The notes below the pieces were generated by a model. The model made no database searches, had not been told where the DNA came from, and saw only the letters and a program-made list of their open reading frames with translations. This document shows, piece by piece, positions 49,408 through 64,000 of a DNA stretch of 64,000 nt (its first letter is position 1; each line of letters begins with the position of its first letter). The translations under genes and the position numbers were made by a program. This DNA comes from Siderastrea radians (lineage: Eukaryota; Cnidaria; Anthozoa; Scleractinia; Rhizangiidae), in assembly GCA_964017195.1 (NCBI GenBank), contig OZ024890.1, positions 67,111,376 through 67,175,375 on the forward strand. The letters are read 5' to 3'.

Positions 49408-52400
49408 ACCTTGAGGAAAATAAACTAAGATTGCTGGAATGGAGGAATAATTTTAGCAACTTTACTGTTGTGTCTGATGAGATTTTAACTTGTTTCCTCT
49501 ACAGACCGTCCAATGCCAGTAAAGCTGATTAACGTAGATCCTATCGTGGACAAATGTGACATGGTTCTGAAGTGGAGAGAGCCACAAGACAATGGTGCAC
49601 CCATAACAAGATACCACGTTTACCGACGAATCGCGAAAAGAGGAGGCACACCGCAGTCATGGACAAAAATTCATTCTGCAAGCGGAAGGGTTTTTGAATA
49701 CCATGTTTTCCACTTGGAAAGGGGCACTGAGTATGACTTCAAAGTCACTGCAGAAAACAAGATAGGGGAGGGGAGAGATGAAGAAAGTCACTCTAAAAGA
49801 GTCAAAGTAAGAGAGGGTGAGTCTGGAAATAATTCGTTTTTAGTGAATGTTTATATGTATATATTCTATGTTTCTACACAGTTACAGAAGAACGGGAAAA
49901 ATTTTGGCATTTCTAGTTTTCCAAATCTTGAAAGAGTGCTTATCAGGAGAGACATGGGCTCCGAAAGCAACCAATCAGATCGCGTGTCTAGGTAAATTTT
50001 TGGGTTCCCTTAGTTTTTACTTGATTGCATAGATTCAATTTAAGACATAGACTTGCTACAAGTCGGTCGTTTTTTTTTTTGTCGGGGACAGAAGAGATCA
50101 GTTAGCTGGTGATTGCAGAACGCGGTCTGCATGTGTAGCGTGGTGTTCGATGCTTAGATGACAGCAAAACTCGCGTGCGAAATAATTGCGTGTGTTGCGC
50201 GTGATGCGGTGATAGAAAACGAGCGAGGAGTGTCACTTGCTAGAAATCAATTCTGGCTGACGTCGTTTTGCCGCGAAAATTTGCATTGAACGGGCTTCCT
50301 TTCTGACGCATGATATGACAAATAACAATCTAACTACGAAGCGTGAAAAGAGTACGCATTACGGATGTCTCAGTTAACTCGGGAGCTCTGTAAAAATTTC
50401 GAGTCGCCTTGCTCAGTAGTCAATCTTTTCAAAACTCTCCGAGCACAATACGGTCAAATTATGTTGCGTTACTCGCCAGTTTGTTCGATGGCTGGTTTGT
50501 TGACTTGAAGGCGTTGGGCTTGCAGTAGTGAAACAAGGTCTTCTTCCAAACTATTGAATATAAAAATTATGGTATGAGAATTATTATTAGCTTTATTGTT
50601 CTGTTCGCTTTTTATGGCATTATATAGCCAAAATAGCCGGTAAGAAAAAACTCTTGCAGGTTTAGGGCGACAAAAAATAAAACAAAAATAAGGTTTGCTG
50701 GTCTTTCAGTTTGGTAGGTACCCCTACACGTAGGCTACTCACATAGTAAAACGATCACCAGCCTGCTAAACAAGAAAATAGACCGCTTCTGCCGCCTTGA
50801 AGATCTTTGGTACTTTTAGAGGGTGAAAACGGAGTCAAAAATAGGTAATTATCGATCAAAATATAAACCGGCAAAAAGTCGGAAAATAACATTTGTGAGC
50901 GGTGCACTGGTAGGAAAAGTGATTGACAGCAGTACAAAATTTCATTGGTCAGTGAAACTCACGTCACCGGGGGGAAAATCCACCGGTGAGAACATAGGTA
51001 ATTTCGGAATGGCGCACTGCAAGTGAAACAAGTCGCTTGTTCTACAGAACCAGCCACCATTCTGTTTTAAGCGCGTGGATTGCGCGTGTCCTCTATAGTC
51101 GGAACGAGCGACTTGAAGCAAGTCTTTAAAACACAGTACAGAGTAAAAAATTCAAACAGGACTAACGTAACTAATAAACTAGCACAGTTTTTTTTTTTGC
51201 AAAACAAATAAAATGGAAAGTAGAAACTATTGGCTTATGTTAATTACTTGTCTTTTTGGCACTTTCTCTGTGTTGCAATTAAGCAACATTAAAGTCATGT
51301 TTCAAACACGCCAGATAGTCGCTGGTTTGGTGTATAGGAAAACAATCTTGTAATTTTGACTTAACTAAACAGATGTTCCGGAGCCAGTTGAACTGATAGA
51401 CCTACCTGATGAGATAGACGGAAGTGAATTAGCTTTAAAGTGGATAGAACCTCGGAGCAATGGAGCACCCATATCACGCTACACCGTGTACAAAAGAATC
51501 GCCCCTAATCGCCCGGGACATCCAGATCCCTTGTGGGAAAAAATTCCTGTTCCCATAGCTGTTGGCCCAAAATATGAGCATCTCATCAAATTGGACAAAG
51601 GCAAGGCCTATGAGTTTAAAATGACTGCAACAAACAGGCGGGGAGAAGGACTTAAAGGAAGACAGATTTTTAGAAAAGTCAATGTACCAGGTAAGTAAAA
51701 AAAAAATGAAACTGTAGAATTTGCAACGCTGTACTGTAGAAGCTTATTAATATATATATCAAGAGAGAATATATCCACTTTACATGTTGCCTTCTTAACC
51801 AAGATAGTGCCAAAGCATGGAATGCAATACTTGTACTCTCTTTTTCACTCGTCCCTGATTACTCTTTTATTGTCTCTCCCGGGCAGTTGCAAGATCCTTT
51901 CGATTCATTAAATTTTAGATAGGAGCTTCTGGTATTAGCTAGCTAATGAAACTACAAGTTCATAAAGGAGCTTTGATCTAATTCAAGAGAGTAAGCGAAC
52001 TAGTAGGAATATGCCTGCATAAATTGTAGAAGCGAGAGTTGAGAGTTGGGTTTTCCTGAAATAGTGCAATCTAAGGCAAACTTTGCTACAACGGTCCTCG
52101 CAGCAATTGATTAAAATCTGTTCCAAGGCAATTGCAGTTTATAGACAATTTCTCCACAGATGTCCCTTCACCGGTTATTCTGGCTGATAAGTCCAGAGTC
52201 AAGATTAACAGTAACAAAATTACTTTGAAGTGGACAGAACCAGAAAACAACGGAGCAGCCATATTTGCTTACAAGGTGTACAAACGAACCGTGAATGAAG
52301 ATGGAGAAAAGTTCGAGTGGGATTTCGTTTCTCAAACTTCTGCTCCAAGATCCGTAATCACACTAGAGAGAGGCGAGACATTTGACTTGATCGTAACAGC

Positions 52401-54935
52401 AAAAAACAAATCTGGCGAGAGTTTCAAGAGAGAAGACAACGCTAAAAGAGTTGAGGTATTAGAAGGTGAGGTTGAATTGTTTCCTCCATCTATTATTCAT
52501 TGTGATGTCGATCATTCTCATGGTTTTTGCAGTTTTAAGTAAACGACATACATCATAATGTTCCGGGTTCCCGAACCACTTACAAAATGCCGTCAGATTT
52601 GAACTCTGGTGGCATTTTATGACAAATGGTTATCTATCTCCAACCCTTCTTAAGGCTAAGACGAATTATAGTACAACGCTAAATTTTGGCGTGCTCCCAT
52701 TGGTCGAAGTCGATCACGTGATGCGATAGTGTCTCTCCTTAGCGGGCGCCTATCAGCGCATTGTGCCCGTTTTTGGCAATTTTTGTTCAAAATTTAGCGT
52801 TGTACTGTAAAAACGATAGAGTCCTTCGGTCTCAGGCCCTATGTGTGATAGGTTCCCCAGGAAATTTGATGTTCAAACTTCATGTAAGCCCTCGAACTAC
52901 GTTCTCGGGCTAACATTTGTTGTGAACATCAGATTTCCTCGGGCAACCTATCACATGATAGAGCCTTCGACAGAAGAACTCTATTGTTTAAATAGACGGA
53001 ATGACAACAAGTATATAAAGAGTTGACAGATTTATCGGAGGTTGGGCGAACACACACAGTTAAGGTGGAATGGCACCCTAGAATTCGAGGTTTCGGTCGC
53101 AAAAGTCATTTTTTTGAAAACGGCAAAATTGTAGCCTTTAGTCACTTGTGAATACTACCGTGAATTTATTTCACTTAATTTCCAGCATTAATTAGGCGAA
53201 ATTGACAAAATCTGAACAACAGTACGAATTTTTTCCATAGCAACGGCCATAGCAACCAATGTTTACATTCATTAAATGCGAAAAAATGACTTTCTAAAAG
53301 GAAAATCACCCCCCCCCCCCCGCTTCCCTGCACAAACTGACGCCAGTGTTCCTCTAACGAAACACCTGCCTGAGAAGAGGAGAGATTTTTGGTCTCTGCG
53401 TTTTAATTTGCAAAACAAGTCCTAGTTCTTACAGAAAACATATTTTCTGAACAGGAAAGTCATTCAACTTAAATTTCAGTGTGACAAATTTTATTTGACA
53501 ATAGTTTTAGGGCAATAAGCGACGAATTACTGTCGAGAATTCATTCGTTTCTCTTTAAGACCGTTTTTCTCGAATAACAGCATTTCCCGGAATAGAGGAA
53601 CTCTTAACAAAGATATCTCCCTTGCATTTTAACCTACTGTTGTGAAATTTTCATCAATATTAAAGTACTGTTTTTTCGATGCAATGAACCTAAAAAAGAG
53701 TATACAGGTTTGAAATACGTCTTATTAATGGACTCTTTGTCTAATAATTATTTCCTGTTACCTGAAGTTTTAGGAAAAAAATTGAAAAAAAATCGAATGA
53801 AGGAAAACTGGCTAATTTTTGAGGTTCATTGCACAGTCATGTTATTTATGTACACGTTAGAGTTGGTTTGATACTTTTCCAACCGTACATTAGTGAGTTA
53901 TCGTTGTTACCGTGAACATCAATTTTTCTAACTTAAGACGCTAGTTAATCATTAACTATTGTGAAATGTGACCTGAAAAGACTTACATTGATGTTAGGGC
54001 GTGAAGCCCTATAAAGTGATGGTAGAAGTTTCCCACAAAGTCCCGTTCTAAAAAAAATCATCTTTTTTTGTATAGTACCACCTTACAAGCGAACAAACAA
54101 AGAACAATGGCGTGTGTGGCTCAGCCACACACGCCATTGACATTGTCATGTCATTAAGTTAATGACAACCACGGCAACGACGACGACAACAACAGCAACA
54201 ACAACAACAGCAACAATTTAACAAAACCCTCATAAATGTCGGCGGAGCACTTGCATCTTTGTCGGAGTGGCTGTTGCCTACTGAAACAACAATAAGTGAG
54301 AAAGAAATTTCTGTTAAGCCCGGGGTTAATGGCTTAAAGACTAGCTACGCCCCTGACTGCTTACGCAAGCTGCAGCACAACAAGTGCAAAAAGCACTTAC
54401 TTAAATGCGATAACTGGATCGAAGCAAGCAAGCATATTAGCTTACGCACAATTCCAAGCTCAAGGACAATATATTTCTGTTCATTCTTATGTTCCGTCCA
54501 TTGCTAGTGAGTATCAGGTTTGAAGAATGAGTGTTTTTAGAACAGATGACGAATGTTAACTAATTTATTTCTCTTTTAGATCGACTGGAACATTTTGGGG
54601 TTCTTTTTCTGCTTTTTCTGGGGATTGTAGCCCTCTGGTGTCTCTGGTCTGCAGGTAATAGATTTTTACTTCATTAGTATAGTTGCTAATTTTACACCAA
54701 CGTAGTCATACTAAAAACCCTTAAAAGAGTGATTTCCTTGTAATTTGTCTATCACCCCAAACACACCACTGCAGTTTTGATACTCCTTTTAACAATTTCC
54801 TAAAATAAAGATATCATGTAAAAAGTCGGGAGTTTCGTAAAAGAAACAATTCCCGTTATTTTAGGAGTGTTAAGACTGATTTTGGACAGCCCATTACTAT
54901 TATTCTATCTTGTGTTCTTTTTTTCAGTTCTGTAA
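34518..54935 (+). CDS. Protein with protease-like N-domain, six FN3 domains and a C-terminal membrane anchor (eight coding exons)
   Basis: Coding exons: 34518-35109, 36904-37215, 40640-40948, 41507-41800, 49505-49816, 51373-51690, 52160-52465, 54580-54654, with the stop at 54933-54935 in an exon starting at 54928. All introns are phase 1 with GT/AG borders, and the exons sum to exactly 841 codons plus stop. Residues 1-198 form an N-terminal domain described separately. Six FN3 domains follow, one per exon. Each begins G/D-x-P-x-P and has LKW-x2-P, a central Y-x-VYKR, an E-x-GxxYeF strand and AT-N-x2-GE near the end. Residues 820-837 form one hydrophobic helix, then SAVL. The ATG at 34518 has an in-frame TAA at 34512 within the same exon and no signal peptide follows. 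The likely topology is tail-anchored with everything else cytosolic. The FN3 domains look most like those of intracellular giant proteins (titin type), by general pattern only. No partner or function is known. Introns 1-7 carry microsatellites and transposons. Confidence 0.8.
35804..36090 (+). repeat. (GAAA)n microsatellite, about 285 bp
   Basis: Interrupted gaaa repeats with ggaa and gaga variants. They are preceded by (gaat)n and (gagt)n at about 35720-35780. The tract lies in intron 1 of the FN3 gene. Long reading frames across it on the minus strand are repeat artefacts. Confidence 0.95.
36440..36475 (+). repeat. Small tandem duplication
   Basis: The unit gaccctagttaatttggcct occurs twice in a row in intron 1, just before the tRNA-like SINE. 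Confidence 0.8.
36484..36600 (+). repeat. tRNA-derived SINE head in intron 1
   Basis: The sequence agtagttcagtggttagagc is a textbook pol III A-box context, and gggctccattcccgacg about 40 bp later is a B-box-like element with T-loop context. The spacing fits a tRNA. Stems are incomplete, and non-tRNA sequence follows (ttgccttgtgccacgctcgc), as expected of a SINE body. It has the same orientation as the host gene. Confidence 0.6.
38081..39114. repeat. ~1.03-kb element with ~110-bp inverted ends in intron 2
   Basis: gcagtgcggctactccaacc at 38081, then gggcca, aactgaccaat and aacaaaagatagcaa, is matched in inverse order by 39007-39114, which ends with gagtagctgcactgc. Similarity is imperfect (roughly three quarters by eye). 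This is probably an old non-autonomous DNA transposon. The rest of intron 2 (37216-40639) holds nothing recognised. Confidence 0.5.
42711..43620. mobile_element. 910-bp nested element with TAA target duplication
   Basis: The ends tgcatcagtcaattccagct (42711) and agctggaattgactgatgca (43620) are inverted, and the symmetry continues into gcgcccat and GC-rich sequence. TAA flanks both sides (42708-42710, 43621-43623). The right arm of the host element reads tgactagtaagaggct (complement) with no insertion and so shows the empty site. A 3-bp TAA duplication is typical of PIF/Harbinger elements. No transposase is present, so it is non-autonomous. Inner parts repeat the word aatgcccc-ccccggg in both orientations. 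Confidence 0.8.
46909..47857. repeat. ~950-bp near-perfect palindrome
   Basis: Left arm 46909-47370 (starts atatcccgaagtgtacgagg) and right arm 47388-47857 are inverted copies around a 17-bp spacer. The central part caccgagaacagttgctatt is identical in both arms, while further out there are scattered substitutions and small indels. It sits inside the 5.8-kb intronic element. Such a palindrome is prone to assembly error and to hairpin formation. Confidence 0.85.
49279..49406 (+). repeat. (AAT)n-(GAT)n compound microsatellite
   Basis: About 10 aat units, a short transition, then about 30 gat units. It ends roughly 100 bp before the acceptor of the fourth FN3 exon. Confidence 0.95.
52669..52807. 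repeat. ~139-bp palindromic MITE in the last large intron
   Basis: tagtacaacgctaaattttg at 52669 and caaaatttagcgttgtact ending at about 52807 are inverse copies. The centre is about 100 bp. Confidence 0.65.
52841..52957. repeat. ~117-bp palindromic MITE
   Basis: atgtgtgataggttcccc and ggaaatttgatgttc pair with gaacatcagatttcc and gggcaacctatcacat. It lies directly downstream of the previous palindrome. Confidence 0.65.
53061..54085. repeat. Putative ~1.0-kb element with short inverted ends
   Basis: It starts taaggtgg and ends ccacctta. The interior is AT-rich, has no reading frame and includes a C run at about 53310-53322. The short ends make this only a candidate. Confidence 0.35.
54105..54139. 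repeat. Perfect 35-bp palindrome
   Basis: Arms of 17 bases (caatggcgtgtgtggct) around one base. It is followed by an (acaacg/acaaca)n tract at about 54175-54220. Confidence 0.85.
54580..54935 (+). CDS. Membrane-anchor exon and stop exon of the FN3 gene
   Basis: Exon 54580-54654 (75 bp, phase 1 to 1) follows acceptor ctcttttag. It encodes a charged DRLEH then FGVLFLLFLGIVALWCLW, a single helix of about 18 residues. The donor gcag|gtaata is at 54655. The next good acceptor (tgtgttctttttttcag, ending 54927) opens an exon that gives only VL and TAA. If the donor were not used, the frame would end seven codons later, so either way the tail after the helix is under ten residues. This short luminal end is what defines the tail-anchor proposal. 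Confidence 0.65.
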
Positions 54936-60097
<5,162 letters not shown>

Positions 60098-60272
60098 ATA
60101 GGCCATTTCCCAGATGTCTTGCACCTCTTTTTCAAAGCAAGTCTTGGTGCATAGCCTTTCATATGAAAATGAGTTTTCATTCCCATGCAGATAAAACGCA
60201 TTTTCATATGAAAGGTTTTGCAAGAGACCTTGCTTTGAAAAACAGGCACAAGACAATTCGGAAATGGCCTAT
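60098..60272. mobile_element. ~175-bp palindromic MITE
   Basis: ataggccatttcccagatg and caaagcaagtcttggtgc pair with caagagaccttgctttg and cggaaatggcctat. The centre has ctttcatatgaaaatg and cattttcatatgaaag. The pairing covers almost the whole element. Confidence 0.75.
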
Positions 60273-61046
60273 AGATATAATATCTTGCAAGAAGCAAACA
60301 TTCATACATATCTAAAACGCGTGAAGCTGGTATAAGATGGGTTGAAACGAAAAAATCTTTCACATTTTGCCAAAAGGTTTTTGTTACCGATAATTCCCAG
60401 GAAAGGTGAATTAGTGTGTTTCTCGTCTGTTTTGCACAAATAACAAAGAGCTGAATCCGATATTCGAATTTGGAAACTGAAAGGAATTCGTTGCTGTACG
60501 TCTGTGGAGAAATTTGAACTGGAAATTCCTTAGTTTATTACTTAATGTGCGTAACCTTGGAGGTAAATAGATGGAAGTCTAGTTCAAATCCTCCACAGCT
60601 TGAAGTTTACAGTCTCTTACACATTTTTCCTGACCGGCTTCTAAGGGCAAGTAGGTTTTTTATTTATTAGAATTTCATAAGCCAATTTGGTCGGCTTAGT
60701 TGCTGCAATCAGCTTTTGTACTGAAATCCCTTGATCGTTTTCACCTTGTGATTCCAATTTCAAAGCCTTCATGGCGGACCTTGTCATAAAATGCAAGGAA
60801 AGAAACAGGAAAACAAAGCTTCTCTTTAAAGTCTCTATAAGTTATGATCTCACAATCATCATTCATAAGGTCTTTGATATTTTTTATTTCGGCTTTTGCC
60901 CAGTGCTTATACTGAAGACAGTCTTGCCAATCTAGATCTCTATAAGTTTTTAGAGGAAATTATCTTTGACATTAAGTTTCGAAGCATCTATTTTACTCAA
61001 GTTCCCAAGAAAAATAATTTGCCTCCCATTTTTGAAAGATAGAAAT

Positions 61047-61069
61047 AATAATAATAATAATAATAATAA

Positions 61070-61100
<31 letters not shown>

Positions 61101-61142
61101 AAGAAGAGGAAGACGACGAAGAAAAAGAAGAAGAAGAAGAAG
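61047..61142 (+). repeat. (AAT)n-(AAG)n compound microsatellite
   Basis: aat units from about 61047, then aag units with gac/gag interruptions. Frames across it are artefacts. A C run lies at about 61577-61597. Confidence 0.95.
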
Positions 61143-63566
61143 ATCGAAGATCGTTTCCCAAAATTCTTGTTCCTTTTCTCTTTGAAGCCACGATGCGACT
61201 TGTTTTCTGTACTGGTTACTTGTTATGTTCTGGCATGATGTGTCTGTCTTCATATTGATGTTGAAATGGCAAATCGACCAGAAAAACACAACTGGCTTCA
61301 AGATATTGCTCATAATATAGAACACCAAAGGGAACAGGCATAATTCGGTCCTCTTTGTTCCTCAAGGTGACCAAATTATACTTTCAAAGTACGTTTTCCA
61401 CGCTAAATCCGCTAAACCCTTGGGAGAAAAGACTATGGCATCACAGGCCAGAACAAAACATAGGCGCGCAATACGCGCAGAGCCAATGACGTTTTTTTTC
61501 ACAATATGGTGAAATTTGTCCTGACAACCTATGGGACTTTACACCTCCGGTAAGTCCCACCCTAACCCCTCAGCTCCCCCCCCCCCCCCCCCCCCCACCA
61601 CCACCATCAAAAAGATCTTGTGGTTATCCACTATAAAACCTGGTAATGATTCAGCAGCGTGACTACGCGGAGTAAAAAAAAAAACCGAAGAAAGCTCTTT
61701 GTTTCACGGTTCTTCAAAGAACACAGACAAAAACAAGTAAACTTAAACTTAAACTCACCTTCGAAAAATATTGCATACATAATTTAGGCAAAGATCAGTG
61801 GAAAGTTAACAATTTTACTTCAGAAATAAATGCAAGTTGCAGTTGAACCTTTTAATTTCTTACTTCTACCGGCGAATATCCAATACTTTTCAGTGCTCAT
61901 AAACGGTCAACTTTCTAAAGGGTGCCGTTTTGACGTTCTGCGTGATTTGCGTGACACGCGACACGCTTTACTTTGTTTAATTTGTAAGGTTTCAGACGTT
62001 TCAGGCAACCACTTACGTTCTTAGTACATTGTATTGTCAAAACAGGAGTCTGCCATCAAACGGCGTTTCTTGTATCCACAATATTTTCGTTCGAAATCGG
62101 TTTGAACTAGCGTTTATAAACACGACTGAAATAGTTTTGCAACTATATTTATTTCCCCTGTTATTTGAAGTTGCTTGCTTTGTAATCAAGTCGGCTATGA
62201 TAATTTTCGTCTTTTTGCTTCACAAATCGACCAAAGTATGTTTACATTTGTAACTTTCCCACGGTACAAAGTTATTTTTAGCTCACGTGTTTATTTGGAG
62301 TCTCAACCTCCAGCCGAATAAATTTCGTTTGCTTTACCTTCGAACAGTACGAAAATGTTCAAATTCAGCTCGCTTTCCAGTAGATCCAGCAGGTCTCTGT
62401 TAGAATGCTTTGTCACATATCTGTTGTAGTTAATCTTTCGGTACTGTTTCGGTCGGTTCGAGATGTTTCAAGTGTTGCGTTACATTCCTTATAAGGCTGA
62501 AATTACAGCTGTCAACTATGCAAATTTCTCAACATACGCTTTACACTTTGAGCTATGAATAACCCCGAAATAACGTTTAGTATCTTGTTAAGATTTTACT
62601 ACATCCATCCTCTAATTCCTTGATCACCACTGTGACCTGGATTTTAAGACTAGTTTCATTCAAGTTTTTCAGTTTTAAGAATGGCTAGCAACAAGCCGCG
62701 CAATTTCCGATTTAGTTTTAATTGGGTTCATGTTTTATAACACGCACACAAAAATGACACTGCAAATTTTAGATTCGCTGTTACCGAGAGATAATCCCGA
62801 AAAATTTTATGCTGTTTTACTCTACTCTTTTCACTATCGTTATAAACTTGGGCTTTAAATATTGTTTCTTTCACTGTTACAATTAGGGATCGATGTAACG
62901 TTAATTTTCACGTTCTGCTCATACAACATCTCAAATTGGCAAGTCTGTCTTGTATTTGCTGCTGTGGAAAAATGTACTTCAGCTAAGTAAACACAGGACT
63001 ACAACGCGAATAAAATCCTGCCAGACCTCACGTACACAAAACAGGCATTCGAAGTAGATCCACACTTGCGAATGCAAAACACTTCAAAGCCCGGGGGTCT
63101 TACTCCCATAACATTAGCTGTATGGGTTTGTGCCGCTGATAAGGTAAGACTTTCAGTGTCCCGGTGCACACCCCCACCCATCGTCTCACAGAATATCCCC
63201 CCAGCCTCAAAAATCGTAAGACAGACGTATGTCTCACGTATATCGTTGATTTTTAGGCTCTGACAGTAGCCATATGACGTCACTAACGTGACGTCATTGG
63301 CTAAAAATAAACTTAACCTTTGTTGTTTTACGAAATAACTGTGACTTACAATACGCCGTGCATGCACTTTATATTCGTTGTAAACTTGGCAATGGAATAC
63401 AATGAAGCCTTCTATAGCGTTCATAGACTGAAAAAGGCGGTCACTAGGTCACCAAGACTACACACGAGTGCTACAAGAACTTTTCCCTGATGTTAAAGTG
63501 TTTAACGGTCTCAGCGTATACCACGTATTTCAACTGAATCTATCATTAGTACTTCTAGCTCCAGCT
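61143..63566. other. Intergenic region without a recognised gene
   Basis: No domain or clear exon was found in this AT-rich stretch. Its only notable motif is the CRE pair near 63275. Confidence 0.4.
63275..63296. promoter_or_regulatory. Two inverted CRE/ATF consensus sites
   Basis: TGACGTCA occurs at 63275-63282 and 63289-63296, within the 24-bp palindrome atgacgtcac-taac-gtgacgtcat. Each is a perfect CREB/ATF target. No gene start is recognised nearby, so a regulatory role is only possible. Confidence 0.4.
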
Positions 63567-63900
63567 ACTTTCTCTGTGATGATAAAGTGTGTAACGATTG
63601 TAACGTATACTACGGATATGAACTGAATTAATTAAGTGATGAAATAATATTTTAATTCATTCAGTTCATATCCGTAGTATATGTTAAAATCGTTAAACAC
63701 TTTATCATCATCATAGAGAAAGTAGTAGTAGCAGTAGTAGTAGTAGTAGTAGTAATAGTAGTAGTAGTTGAAGTAGTAGTAGTAGTAAGAGTAGTAGTGG
63801 TAATTGTAGTAGTAGTATTACTGCAAGTTAACTTTCTCTATGATGATAAAGTGTTTAACGAGTTTAACGTATACTACAGATATGAACTGAATTAATTAAA
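63567..63900. repeat. Palindrome plus third copy around a (GTA)n tract
   Basis: actttctctgtgatgataaa at 63567 through tatgaactgaatt pairs with 63640-63723 in inverse orientation. A third arm, in the first orientation, is at 63831-63900 after an interrupted (gta)n tract (about 63724-63820). A more distant relative lies at about 63480-63550. This may be two overlapping copies of one MITE separated by an expanded microsatellite. Confidence 0.7.
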
Positions 63901-64000
63901 ATAATAACAATAATAATGATATTATTATTATATTAATAATAATAATGATAATAATATTATTATTATCATTATTATTATTATATTATTATTAAAAATAATA
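63893..64000 (+). repeat. (AAT/ATT)n low-complexity end
   Basis: aat and att units in both orientations run to the window edge and can fold back on themselves. Confidence 0.9.

Noticed and set aside
54259..54507. 82-residue frame as an extra exon between the last FN3 and the membrane exon
   Set aside because: It lacks an acceptor/donor pair in phase 1 and resembles no domain, whereas the known exons already join to a whole number of codons.
60993..61328. Frames with runs of Leu, Ser, Tyr or Lys
   Set aside because: They read through the (AAT)n-(AAG)n microsatellite and have no domain.

Overview
The window is eukaryotic, AT-rich and gene-poor. It has short exons with GT/AG introns, many small palindromic transposons and long microsatellites. 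The protein content points to a cnidarian, most likely an anthozoan such as a stony coral: a GT4 glycosyltransferase of the kind expanded in corals, an orphan multi-pass membrane protein and an intracellular-looking FN3 protein. No bacterial-style operon, rRNA, intact tRNA or CRISPR array is seen. The organism call is an inference from family resemblance and was not searched.

Layout. 1-4.7 kb: no convincing gene. 4.7-5.9 kb (minus): a GT4 glycosyltransferase reading frame whose first 25 codons lie in another frame, so it carries a frameshift. 6-13.5 kb: repeats, including two near-identical copies (7.3-8.15 and 11.9-12.76 kb) of an element with a tRNA-Glu-like segment, and a 141-bp MITE. 13.5-24.8 kb: a tandem duplication of a ~1.86-kb segment. 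Its second copy was hit by a 440-bp MITE and then split by a 7.19-kb Mutator-like (MULE) DNA transposon with ~1-kb inverted repeats and a perfect 9-bp target duplication. The MULE carries an eight-exon transposase gene with one frameshift and two stop codons. 25.3-27.0 kb (plus): a two-exon gene for a 467-residue protein with a glycosylated ectodomain and about seven membrane spans.

27.1-34.4 kb: intergenic, with several MITEs (8-bp and TTAA target duplications). 34.5-54.9 kb (plus): one long gene of eight coding exons, all joined in phase 1, giving an 841-residue protein. It has an N-terminal domain that may be a degenerate trypsin-like fold, six FN3 domains (one per exon), and a single membrane helix almost at the C-terminus. 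An in-frame stop just upstream of the first ATG and the absence of a signal peptide suggest a tail-anchored protein with the FN3 array in the cytosol. Its introns are swollen by transposons, including a 5.8-kb inverted-repeat element with a 910-bp element nested inside. 55-64 kb: no gene recognised; microsatellites and small palindromes.

The genes do not form an obvious pathway. The GT4 domain and the protease-like/FN3 protein could both belong to the expanded innate-immunity repertoire of corals, but that is speculation. The strongest results are the reconstructed MULE with a paralogous empty site, the nested transposons with resolvable target sites, and the architecture of the FN3 gene.
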